Of a DNA stretch of 64,000 nucleotides, positions 12,101-21,348 are shown one piece after another. This DNA comes from Ciona savignyi (Eukaryota > Chordata > Ascidiacea > Phlebobranchia > Cionidae). The translations under genes were made by a program, and so were the position numbers. The stretch is taken from contig CH003204.1 in the NCBI GenBank assembly GCA_000149265.1, positions 412,966-476,965 of the forward strand, given 5' to 3'. Below the pieces are notes generated by a model that saw nothing but the letters and a program-made list of their open reading frames with translations, did no database searches and was not told the origin of the DNA. Numbering within the stretch: the first letter of the stretch is position 1; each line of letters begins with the position of its first letter.

Positions 12101-12983
12101 TGTCGGGTTACCGCAGCAATTTTAGTGTTTTGTGTATTATCGAAACGTTGCCTGTACTTTGATAGAAGGACATATCCATTCACTGGGTTCAGGCAATATC
12201 CTTTAATTATCTTGCCCATCCATGGACAAATCCGACTAGATTGCACCAGTTTTGATTCTGCAACCCTTTGAGTGAAAGGCAACGCACTAATCCACAAATC
12301 TATTTGGTCGGATGGAAAATGTGCAAAGCACCTCACCGATAACTATTCCCCAAGGCCGTACAATCCGATCCTTCATTTTCGCCACCTGGACCTTGCACCC
12401 CATGGCGAACATGACGATCGAAACGCATGCTATAAGGGTCATACTCAAGGCACGACTGAAAGAAAAACACAACAGATTAACAGGTCAAAAATGCGACATT
12501 ATTAAATGTAGGCCAACTTGGTCAGGTAGGCAAGTTATTGAAATGTGCTGTATAATATATGGCTAACTTGGCCAGAAAAGGATACGTATGATGCTCTTAT
12601 GTTGGACAACGACAGTAATCAAGCATTATTTGTTAAACGCACAGAAACGAAATAATAAATATACGAATAATTTAAATAATTTAAACCGAAGTTTAACAAG
12701 AAGGAGGCGAGAAACCATGCGGTTATGGAAGCAGAGATAAAAAGGTGTATATAGGATAGGTCGATAGGATATATTCATGTTTATCCCCGTGAATGTGAAA
12801 ACCAAGGTAACGTCCCTTTAACTCCCATTACCAAGGATACAGAAAATACAAGTTTAAAATTGAAGCCAAGAACTTTACAGGACACAACCTCCGGTCTTAT
12901 CCACAACTCTAAATTATACCACGCAGTCGGGCTCACCTAAACTTTGCCCGATTTACACTGCTACACCCCGGAAGCGTCATCAT
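9107..12983 (-). CDS. SLC10-family sodium/bile acid cotransporter
   Basis: Integral membrane symporter of the NTCP/ASBT family, coupling sodium to uptake of bile salts, steroid sulfates or related anions. Coding exons in transcript order: 12937-12983, 12337-12455, 11762-11927, 10760-10875, 10196-10284, 10007-10130, 9486-9633, 9330-9423, 9107-9247. All joins keep phase and total 1,044 nt, 347 residues, the size of human NTCP and ASBT. Family signatures are intact: GFLCQFGIMPL, the sodium-site motif CLPGGNTSN, SITMTAMSTVFAFAMMPLCL, and the second sodium-site stretch ETGTQNTQLC. The N-terminus before helix 1 is only about 14 residues; the ATG at 12983 is the sole in-frame Met after a stop. The tail (EHLEHLDTDPNKDEVDNN) is acidic and cytoplasmic by homology. 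Ligand cannot be told from sequence. Confidence 0.93.
10545..10739. mobile_element. hAT-like MITE, degenerate copy in SLC10 intron
   Basis: Shares 'gttatggttagatacagt', 'ggacccgacccgc' and an end reading 'cgtatgttgcccgtgcc' with the element at 48922-49106. One end is decayed and no target duplication was found. Small SINE fragments flank it at 10360-10520. Confidence 0.5.
11055..11354 (+). repeat. tRNA-derived SINE, full length, in SLC10 intron
   Basis: The Pol III-type head (gcggttaagtgcgtcgcc, then ggttgcaggtgcgaaactgg) is followed by 'gtccttgggcaaggcacttt' and ends in tcctatcctatcc. Its plus orientation is antisense to the gene. Confidence 0.92.
12070..12312 (-). repeat. tRNA-derived SINE, minus copy in SLC10 intron 2
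   Basis: It has 'cgagattatct'-type tail sequence, 'tttagtgttttgtgtatt', 'gggttcaggcaatatccttt' and a tRNA-like head ending just before the exon at 12337. Confidence 0.75.
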
Positions 12984-13726
12984 AGCTGAATCGTCGTCCA
13001 ACGTAGAGCAAGAATTAAACGAAACTGAAGAAGCAAAGTCCCAATTTTAATCTAGTTTATTTATTTTTTAGTCCATTATTAAAAAAATGTTATTTCTATT
13101 TGTTATTTTAGATCTAGTACGAATATTCCAAATGGTTTTTATTACGTGTTACGTCCAGAGCTCCGGATCCATATCCAGACCCAGAATATTCCATAATTCC
13201 TTCTTTTTTTAAAAAACAATTCCTGTGCAGTTCTCCACTTGTATCTCTGACCGGTCCTCGCTTTAAAACTAAGAAACTAAAAACGAGAATCGGCAGAATT
13301 GCTTATCAGATACGCCTTATCAATAAAAGCAAGCGGGTTTCGATAGTTTCACAACCGTGGGTGCTGATGCTTTTTATCGCTGCCACAAGCATTCCTCTTG
13401 ACACAGTCTAAAAACGACTTAATCTCTTAACAAACATAAAATGGACTAAAACCAACTTATAACTCAAGGAACACGACGTATAAAAACAAGTTGAAAAAAT
13501 GCTGCTCTCAAGAATGTTTTAACCGGTACTTTAGTTTAGTTTTTGTTTCCACGATGAAAACAAAAAGCAGGGCCTTCAAAGCAGAATTTATTGCCTATAC
13601 TTAGGGCTTACATTTCGCGCTTTCTTAAAAACTAACATACATTACCCTATGATGGCATATTGCACTACTGTGTAAAACCCATAAACAAAGTATCCTCGGC
13701 ATTTTCCAGCAACCTGCCATTGTAAC
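12984..13726. other. Upstream region of SLC10 gene
   Basis: AT-rich, no convincing exon. It should hold the SLC10 promoter and any untranslated first exon. It ends where the tandem duplication begins at 13727. Confidence 0.3.
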
Positions 13727-14487
13727 GTCGTGGCTACACGAAGGTTATTTGCGTTTTTTGTCAGAAGGTGGGATAACGCTGACGCGCATAATATGAAGGT
13801 ATATTCAATTAATCGGAGTATATTAAGTCCAACGTCAATATTACAAATATTCAAATACTGTGTTTAAACAAATGAAATTTTGTTGGAGTAACCCTTCAAC
13901 CGAAAGGTTACAGGTTCTGAACTGATCGTTAGCTAGTCGGTTGTGTCCTTTAGCAAGGTACTTTACGGACATTGCCTGAACCCAGCGGATTAATGGGTTC
14001 TACCAAATTGAAGGAACGTGTGAATCATATACAACATACTGCAATAGCTCCGGTAACCCGACGATGAGAGCGAGGTGATTTGACGATTGCCCGTGTGTTA
14101 ACCTCCCTGGTTTTCCCATTCAGGGGAATAAACATAATTATCCTATTCCTATATAAACCCTACATCAGTAGTTTCGTTTATTACTTTATTGCCTAGAGAC
14201 AATCAAGCTTATAGCGTTCAGGCTCAATTATTATATTGAGGTTCTAAGTAATTCAGTGTGTTGTATATACTTCTTGGTTTATTCAGTTTTAGTACAGCCT
14301 ATTTATCTACTGAGTTCAGGTGTCAGTTAAGCAGTGTCTTGCTTAGGGACACAACGGTGTCACCAGCGCTAATTTCGAAGTGTAAACCTTTGGCTGCCTG
14401 CAGACCACCGACGGGTGCCTCTAAATACTACAGGACCGCTTGGATCGCTTGAATCACTTAGATTGCCATGGAAAGTAATTTTAACCC
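13727..14487. repeat. Duplicated block A, copy 1 (761 bp)
   Basis: Matches 17825-18585 over its full 761 bp with about one difference seen (around 14382-14388, tgtaaacc versus tgtgaacc). It contains a plus-oriented SINE (13884-14150), a decayed minus SINE (about 14246-14380) and half of a foldback repeat. It is the left end of unit 1 of the tandem duplication. Confidence 0.93.
13884..14150 (+). repeat. tRNA-derived SINE inside block A copy 1
   Basis: Head 'caaccgaaaggttacaggtt', core 'tcggttgtgtcctttagcaa', tail 'atcctattcc'. The same SINE sits at the same place in copy 2, so it inserted before the duplication. Confidence 0.88.
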
Positions 14488-14548
14488 ATGGAAAGTAATT
14501 AAATTAACACTGAATGAACAAATTTGTAAAATTGTTCTTATATGATAG

Positions 14549-14815
14549 ACATGTTCCTTCAATTTGGTAGAACCCATCAATCTGCTGGGTTCAGGCAATG
14601 TCCGTAAAGTGCCTTGCACAAGGACACAACCGACTAGCTAGCGACCAGTTTCGCACCTGCAACCTTTCGATTAAAAGGCGACACACTTAACCGTTAGACA
14701 AACGGGCCGGTTTATCCTCTTGAATGGAAAAACCAAGAAGGTTAACACACATGGCAATCGCCGGATCACCTCGCGTCCACCGTCGGGATACTGAAACTAT
14801 TGCAGTGTGGTATGT
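14549..14815 (-). repeat. Two rearranged minus SINE pieces
   Basis: 14549-14710 holds the head and core (ccttgcacaaggacacaacc, gcgaccagtttcgcacctgc). 14714-14812 holds a tail-side piece (accaagaaggttaacacaca). Their order is inverted relative to one element, so they are two truncated insertions. The pogo-like element interrupts the second. Confidence 0.7.
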
Positions 14816-14816
14816 A

Positions 14817-16626
14817 GGGGAAAGTCGGCACCCATGACCATGCGGGACCTTTGAACCACCCCACTTAAAATCAATACGAAAACTCTTTAGCGCCAATTTT
14901 AATCACGAATCGAATCGTTATGAAAACTGATTACTACGTAGAAAATGGCGGGACGTTCGCGGAAATATTGTTGAAGTGGTAGTTGTTTTTGTGTTTTGTG
15001 TACTGTTTTTAAACTATGACTCCCAATCGTAATTTCGTTTTAGCAACAAGGCAGCATATTGTTAAGATTAAATAATTTTAGTCAGTGATAGAGTATAGGT
15101 AACTGTTTCTGTTTAGTAGACTGTTTACAAATCAAAGCTATATTTTAATGGTAATTTTTAAAAAATGTTGGACTTTGTAGGTAGGGACCATTGAGCCACC
15201 TTTTACAGGGACCAATGAACCATTACTTCGTACCTAATGACGGGCTTTTAAAGGCTGGTGTTAATATTTTATCGTAATTTTAATAATTTTTTTATGGTTT
15301 AATCAGTTTAAAACAAGTATACTTGTACAATACAGGCCTATCAGCCAATAGGTTATACCATAATTTCATATTTGAATAGCCTAAAAATTTTATTTTAACG
15401 AAACACCTAGTATGCAAACTGCAATACGGTAATATGTTAAAAGGATAAATTCTTTTAGTTAAAGTTACCCAAATTAAAAATGCCCCTTAAAAACAAATTT
15501 TCACATGGGTCTTTCAGTAAAGTTGAAATGAAAATTGCTTTGGAATCTGTCATCATGAAAAAAGAAATCTGTTCAACAGAACATGTTTTTGCCAAGCGAA
15601 GTTTCTAATTAGCAGAACCAGAAAGTTTACGCAAGAAAAGAGTACCAGTCCAGTTTCAGATCCAGAAGGAGTAAGTCGGAAACAATTTTCAGCCTCATCC
15701 ACATGCTCGCTCCAATTGGAGAAAAGAACAGCAATCGAAAAAAGATGAAGTCAAGTATTATAACAGATTAACCATACAAGGTGGCTTTGAAGAGAGATGC
15801 AGAAGCTAAATATTTTCATCACTTAAAGAAAGAGTGATATCTAGGCAGAAATTGTTCACATGTTCGGGTAATTTAGAAAGCAGTAAAGAGACCGATGCTG
15901 AAAAAAGTTTTAACATGGTGTTATCTTCTGATGCAAAAGTTGAGGATTTTGTTGAAGTAGAATACGATTGGAAAAGAGCCCTTTTTTGTATGCAAGCTGC
16001 AGCAAGAACTGGAATTATCTTTTTCTTCTAAAACATCCTAAGTCCGATGGTTTTGTAGACCCGGTCTTACATGATATACATTCTGTTTCAATTGATAAAA
16101 TTGTACAAATAGTATAATCCCCCTTGTATATTGGTACCGCCAGTAGATCAAATGAAATAAAACAGTTCACTGCAGACCAGTCTAAATATACATTTGAACA
16201 GATGCAATATATGAGACAATTGTGGGGGTGATACATTTTCCAAGTGTTAACTGTTCGCAGTAATAAATATAACAGTACTGTAGTAAGTGTTAATAAATAT
16301 TTTGTTTGTTTAAAGTGGGTTGTGGTTACTAAATTGATTGAGTTATGTGATTATCAATTAAAATAACTGTTAATTTTAAAGTGGCTCAAAGGCCCCTATA
16401 GGGTGGCTCAAAGGACCCAACCGTAGGGGACCATTGAGCCACTTTGAGTCTTGGTACATTTTGGGCCCCTGTCAGCACAGCTTACATTTAAAAAGCTTCA
16501 AACGTTATCAAAATAAACTCCAAATATGGTAGCACTGGTAACACTTGTTTTTAACGCAAGTGCATCAACCATAGAAATCTTATGAAACATTTTCGAAAAA
16601 GTGGCTCACTGGTCCCGACTTTCCCC
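14817..16626. mobile_element. Degenerate pogo/Tc1-like DNA transposon, about 1.8 kb
   Basis: The ends are inverted copies of ggggaaagtcgg(c/g)acc and are flanked by TA on both sides (14815-14816, 16627-16628), the target duplication of Tc1/mariner-pogo elements. Sub-terminal repeats of 'gggaccattgagccac' recur near both ends. An ATG at 15480 opens 42 codons (MPLKNKFSHGSFSKVEMKIA...) that resemble the psq-type helix-turn-helix start of pogo transposases before a stop at 15606-15608. Further short open pieces (15834-16031) are separated by stops. The transposase is dead. Family assignment is inference. Confidence 0.6.
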
Positions 16627-16846
16627 TATGATACACAGTTTAATTCTACAGTAAAATAATTAACATTCCCTTACTGGGCCACAGTAAAATTATCAATTTT
16701 TTTTTAGTTCATGCATCACAATACATCTCGATTTCATTAGCTAATTAGTAATGTTACATCCTTTGAGTACCCCAATAATAGTAAAAGCAATATAGCGCCA
16801 CCACGTAACGGGGCTCCCCCGCCTAAGACTAAAACGTGCTGAAAAG

Positions 16847-17331
16847 CAGGGTTGCCATTTGGCCTTTTTCACGGCCAAATTTCAGAAATTTGGCCGTACC
16901 AAAATCGTCCCGGCCGCAAAAAAAATAGTTTGGCCGTGCGGAAAAATCTGGCCGAATTTGGCCGTATAAGCATATTGTCAAGTTTTTGGCCGAAGCGTCA
17001 TGTTATTTTTACGCTACAGTAGAAATAAAGGAAAAAAGAGAGACAGTATATGGAAATAAATTAATATCAACTGTCTCATTCCCAAATCACAAAGTTGATT
17101 ATGACGTTTTAAAATAAAATAATAACGGTAGGCATTCCTATATATTAGTTGAACGGGTTTAACAAATCTGGAGGGAATTAAAATTATACAATTTTTCAAC
17201 AAATAAAGAGATAAATAGCCAAATTGGCTAAGTTATATAGTTTATTTTGCACTTGATACAAATTGGCCGAATTTTGGCCGTAAAGCAAACACAGTTTGGC
17301 CGTAAAGCGTACTTTGCGTCTGGCAACCCTG
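16847..17331. mobile_element. hAT MITE, 485 bp, with 8-bp target duplication
   Basis: Terminal inverted repeats CAGGGTTGCCA / TGGCAACCCTG, flanked by the 8-bp direct repeat ctgaaaag (16839-16846 and 17332-17339). The paralogous block at 21040-21060 has the empty site with a single ctgaaaag, which proves the insertion limits. Inside are repeated 'tttggccgt' words in both orientations and no transposase, so it is non-autonomous. Eight-base duplications are typical of the hAT superfamily. Confidence 0.93.
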
Positions 17332-17431
17332 CTGAAAAGGTACAAGCTGACTGGATTAGTACAACTACAAATACGACTACAACTACATTTACGATTCGAT
17401 ACGATTATGCTGTTTATTTATTATGTGTTAT

Positions 17432-17581
17432 TTATATGATTGTGTTATAATAAATACGAAGAACACAACAAGTAACCTCTTGACTTGTGATACAGTTGAC
17501 ACCACTCAGTTTCATCGATGATTTGGATTTAATAATCTCATCGTGATGGACGCCTTTGCATGCATCCTCGATTATGTAGGT
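17432..17581 (-). CDS. Second copy of the nicotinamidase terminal exon
   Basis: On the minus strand, an acceptor (cttag|ACC at 17583-17582) is followed by 49 codons and a stop at 17432-17434, matching the exon at 21148-21297 with the same length and phase. It encodes TYIIEDACKGVHHDEIIKSK, then SSMKLSGVNCITSQE (STM in the other copy) and the same VTCCVLRIYYNTII tail. Both splice site and frame are intact. It could serve as an alternative 3' exon or be a silent by-product of the duplication. As the more distal copy it would need skipping of the nearer exon. Confidence 0.6.
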   Translation of the reverse strand, partial: TYIIEDACKGVHHDEIIKSKSSMKLSGVNCITSQEVTCCVLRIYYNTII

Positions 17582-17824
17582 CTAAGAAGAAATTGTTTGA
17601 TTTTTGCGATTATGCATTCGAAGTGGTGTAATTTATCAAGCTGCATGAATTTTCATCTGAACTTAAAAATAAGATATAGAATAATATGAATATTGTATGT
17701 TAGGATATGGGGTATATTTATGTTTAAGCCCATGAATGGGAAAACTATGGGGATAAATATGAATATATCCTGACCTACATCCTAATATACGATATTCATG
17801 TCATATTATCATAAATGAAAAAAT

Positions 17825-18585
17825 GTCGTGGCTACACGAAGGTTATTTGCGTTTTTTGTCAGAAGGTGGGATAACGCTGACGCGCATAATATGAAGGTAT
17901 ATTCAATTAATCGGAGTATATTAAGTCCAACGTCAATATTACAAATATTCAAATACTGTGTTTAAACAAATGAAATTTTGTTGGAGTAACCCTTCAACCG
18001 AAAGGTTACAGGTTCTGAACTGATCGTTAGCTAGTCGGTTGTGTCCTTTAGCAAGGTACTTTACGGACATTGCCTGAACCCAGCGGATTAATGGGTTCTA
18101 CCAAATTGAAGGAACGTGTGAATCATATACAACATACTGCAATAGCTCCGGTAACCCGACGATGAGAGCGAGGTGATTTGACGATTGCCCGTGTGTTAAC
18201 CTCCCTGGTTTTCCCATTCAGGGGAATAAACATAATTATCCTATTCCTATATAAACCCTACATCAGTAGTTTCGTTTATTACTTTATTGCCTAGAGACAA
18301 TCAAGCTTATAGCGTTCAGGCTCAATTATTATATTGAGGTTCTAAGTAATTCAGTGTGTTGTATATACTTCTTGGTTTATTCAGTTTTAGTACAGCCTAT
18401 TTATCTACTGAGTTCAGGTGTCAGTTAAGCAGTGTCTTGCTTAGGGACACAACGGTGTCACCAGCGCTAATTTCGAAGTGTGAACCTTTGGCTGCCTGCA
18501 GACCACCGACGGGTGCCTCTAAATACTACAGGACCGCTTGGATCGCTTGAATCACTTAGATTGCCATGGAAAGTAATTTTAACCC
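17825..18585. repeat. Duplicated block A, copy 2 (761 bp)
   Basis: Near-identical partner of 13727-14487 at a fixed offset of 4,098 bp, including the plus SINE (17982-18248) and the decayed minus SINE. Confidence 0.93.
17982..18248 (+). repeat. tRNA-derived SINE inside block A copy 2
   Basis: Same SINE as 13884-14150, carried along by the duplication. Confidence 0.88.
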
Positions 18586-18725
18586 TGTTTCAAACACTAA
18601 TCTCAACCCCAGAACTTTAACCCCAACCCTAACATTAATTTCATGGCTTTTGTAATTACGAAGTATAGTAAGCGATCCAAGCGATCCTGTAGTATTTACA
18701 GGTACCGAACCACCGAATGGTTCTT
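18505..18725. repeat. Foldback repeat, about 220 bp
   Basis: 'tctaaatactacaggaccgc' and 'ttggatcgctt' at 18515-18548 recur inverted at about 18669-18705 (agcgatccaagcgatcctgt). Arms are about 40 nt with mismatches and flank an aaccctaac-rich centre. In unit 1 the right arm is missing after 14487. Confidence 0.6.
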
Positions 18726-20462
18726 TTACCGTTGTATAAGGACGTACAAAAAATACAAAATCCAACAAAGTTACATTACTTTAAAATGATGTATTAATGA
18801 CAAATTTATTAATAAGCGCAAACTATAAATAGGACAGGGAACGTTTGATAATAGGTCAAGGTCGCCGTTAAAATAATCTTGGTTTATTTAAATTGGCTTC
18901 ATTTATTAGAAAAGAAATTTTCACAACTGATTTAGTGACTGTAAGGGAATGGAAATAGAAAATATACAAATTGCACGAAAAGCAACAGATACGATAGACA
19001 GTAGTCTAGCAAGCTGCCTGTGTGGACTAGAATGGTAATTGTGAAATATAGTTACAACAAATACTAATTACAACTTGTGTTTAAAATGATATTCATATAA
19101 CTTGTGTTAAAATGGTGATATTTCGATATAGATGATATAAAAAGTGATATTGAAATACAGATTTATGTTAATTGTAATATTGCAAAAGGTTGAGGTCATT
19201 ATTATAATAGAAAACAGTTGTGTTAGATTTATAAAATTGCATTAGGACTTGGATAACATTTATATGTATTTACAGGTTAGGATACTTGTGTTAATTTCTG
19301 CAAATGGAGCAATAAAAGACTATAAAACAAAGATAATAGTTAAGACTAACGGCCACTTTCAGATTACTGTAGCTTTTAGTGTGTTGTATATTATGGAGAT
19401 ATCGATATAGTTTTTATCAATTTAATCAACTGGGTTCAGGCTATGTCTGACAATACTTTTACCAAGAATACAACACATCAGCATACAGGTCTGACTTAAC
19501 AATATTACCTAACCAGTCAAATTTGATCCCCATTGGGCAGCATACAAGTATAATATGGTCAATCGTGAGAATCACACTAATAGGTTTTTGGAGATGTTAG
19601 AGTGTAAGTGTAATAAAATTGCTGGAATATAGCAGAGCCTTAGTGGTGTCTTGGCCAAATATAACATAAAAGTTTTTAGCAATAAGGTTGGCAAAGAATC
19701 AGGAACCTTTTTAGAACAAACTTTGTTAACCGTGGTATTTAAAAGTACACAGAAGGAAATATTTGTGAATAAGTAAAAATTGATTATAAAAGATGTAGGC
19801 TTGCAATGTACTATTTACAAATTTTAACAATCACAGTTTTTTAAGCTTAAACTAAGTGAATTGCCTTGAAAAACACGTAGAATACCAACTGCAATGGTAA
19901 AAAAATCAGCTCGTTCTTGGTCTTTCCTAGTGGCAGAGTTTCGAGTGAGTTTTTCCTATCTTACCCTCAGTGGATAAAGCTAGTGCTACCTGGAAAATTG
20001 TGTGATGATTTTAGGATTTAGGGCCGCATTTATCAGTCTTAAAATGATTTTTTACTTGACATCTTTTAATTGTTTCCGTTTTTTTTCTATTAAATATTGA
20101 TCATATTTTAAGTACATTTTGTAAGTGCTAAAACAATTTGTTGATTATTAGGAATCAAGAAATTTAACAATTCAATGAACTAAACAATTTGTTGATAGTT
20201 GAAACAACTCTTGATATAAGTACAATTAGAACCATAAAGTGAAACACTGAATAAAATAAAAAATCTACTAATTTCATGTCTTATTGAATACAAATAAATC
20301 ATGTTACTTTGAATACAAAAAAATGATTCTACCATGGTTAACACTAAATAAACAAATTTGCAAAATTGTATCGTTTTTACTTTTTATTAATATTCTTAAC
20401 TCTCGTATGGTTGTTTTTTCCTATGATATACCATATGTATGTAACTTATATGTTTTTACTAC
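18726..20462. other. AT-rich non-coding stretch of duplication unit 2
   Basis: No exon recognised. A faint minus SINE relic lies at about 19360-19470 ('tagtgtgttgtatattatgg'). At 20325-20375 a stretch ('taacactaaataaacaaatt') matches 14500-14540 of unit 1, showing that the 1.75 kb between was either lost from unit 1 or gained by unit 2. Confidence 0.5.
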
Positions 20463-20464
20463 CA

Positions 20465-20662
20465 TAGGATAGGATATTCATGTTTATCCACGTGAATGGA
20501 AAAACCAAGGGGGTTAACACACAGACAAACGTCAGATCACCTCGTGCCCAGCGTCAGGTTACCGGAGCTATTGCAGTGTGTTGTGTATGATTCACACGTT
20601 CCTTCAATTTAATAAAACCCATTAATCTCCTGGGTTCAGGCAATGTCTGTTAAGTACAATAA
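20465..20662 (-). repeat. tRNA-derived SINE, minus, truncated at the tRNA-like head
   Basis: Starts 'aggataggatattcatgttt' and contains 'ttgcagtgtgttgtgtatga', then stops after 'ggcaatgtctgttaagta'. It lacks the Pol III head. Confidence 0.85.
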
Positions 20663-20854
20663 TTCTATAATATGGGTTTTCCACCACAAGGTTACAAATG
20701 AAATATTCTTTTGACAACATGTGTTTTTTGTTAATATTTTAGCCTCATATAACCTGAGGCCAGTTTAAAATATAATTCTTAGTTTAGTTTATGCATCAAA
20801 GATGCTACAAGACTACTTGTGACAGTACAAAGTCGTCCTAGACATGCTGCTGTA

Positions 20855-21348
20855 GTTTAATTCTACAGTAAAATTACCATTCCATTACTGGGCCACAGTA
20901 AAATTATCAATTTTTTTAGTTAATGCATCACAATACATCTCAATTTCATTAGCTTAGTAATGTTACATCCTTTAAGTACCCCAATAATAGTAAAAGCAAT
21001 ATAGCGCCACCACGTAACGGGGCTCCCCCGCCTAAGACTAAAACGTGCTGAAAAGGTACAAGCTGACTGGATTATTACAACTACGAATACGACTACGAAT
21101 ACATTTACGATTCGATACGATTATGCTGTTTATTTATTATGTGTTATTTATATGATTGTGTTATAATAAATACGAAGAACACAACAAGTTACCTCTTGAC
21201 TTGTGATACAGTTGACTCCGCTCAGTTTCATCGTCGATTTGGATTTAATGATCTCATCATGGTGGACGCCTTTACATGCATCCTCGATTATGTAGGTCTG
21301 AGAAGAAATTGTTTGATTTTTGCGATTATGCATTCGAAGTGGTGTAAT
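20855..21348. repeat. Duplicated block B, copy 2
   Basis: The uninterrupted partner of 16634-17632. It has the empty hAT site and holds the terminal exon nearest to the rest of the nicotinamidase gene. A polyadenylation signal AATAAA (minus) lies shortly after the stop, in the 'ataataaataaacag' context near 21130. Confidence 0.9.

Larger units (their letters stand above)
16634..17632. repeat. Duplicated block B, copy 1 (contains exon copy and hAT MITE)
   Basis: Aligns with 20855-21348 from 'gtttaattctacagtaaaat' to 'aagtggtgtaat', apart from a few small indels and a 485-bp insertion present only here (16847-17331). It carries the extra nicotinamidase terminal exon at 17432-17581. Confidence 0.92.

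Noticed and set aside
14258-18550. Two near-identical 64-codon open frames (14258-14452, 18356-18550, plus) as a duplicated gene
   Set aside because: Both run through a decayed minus-oriented SINE and a foldback repeat; the identity comes from the segmental duplication, not from selection on a protein.
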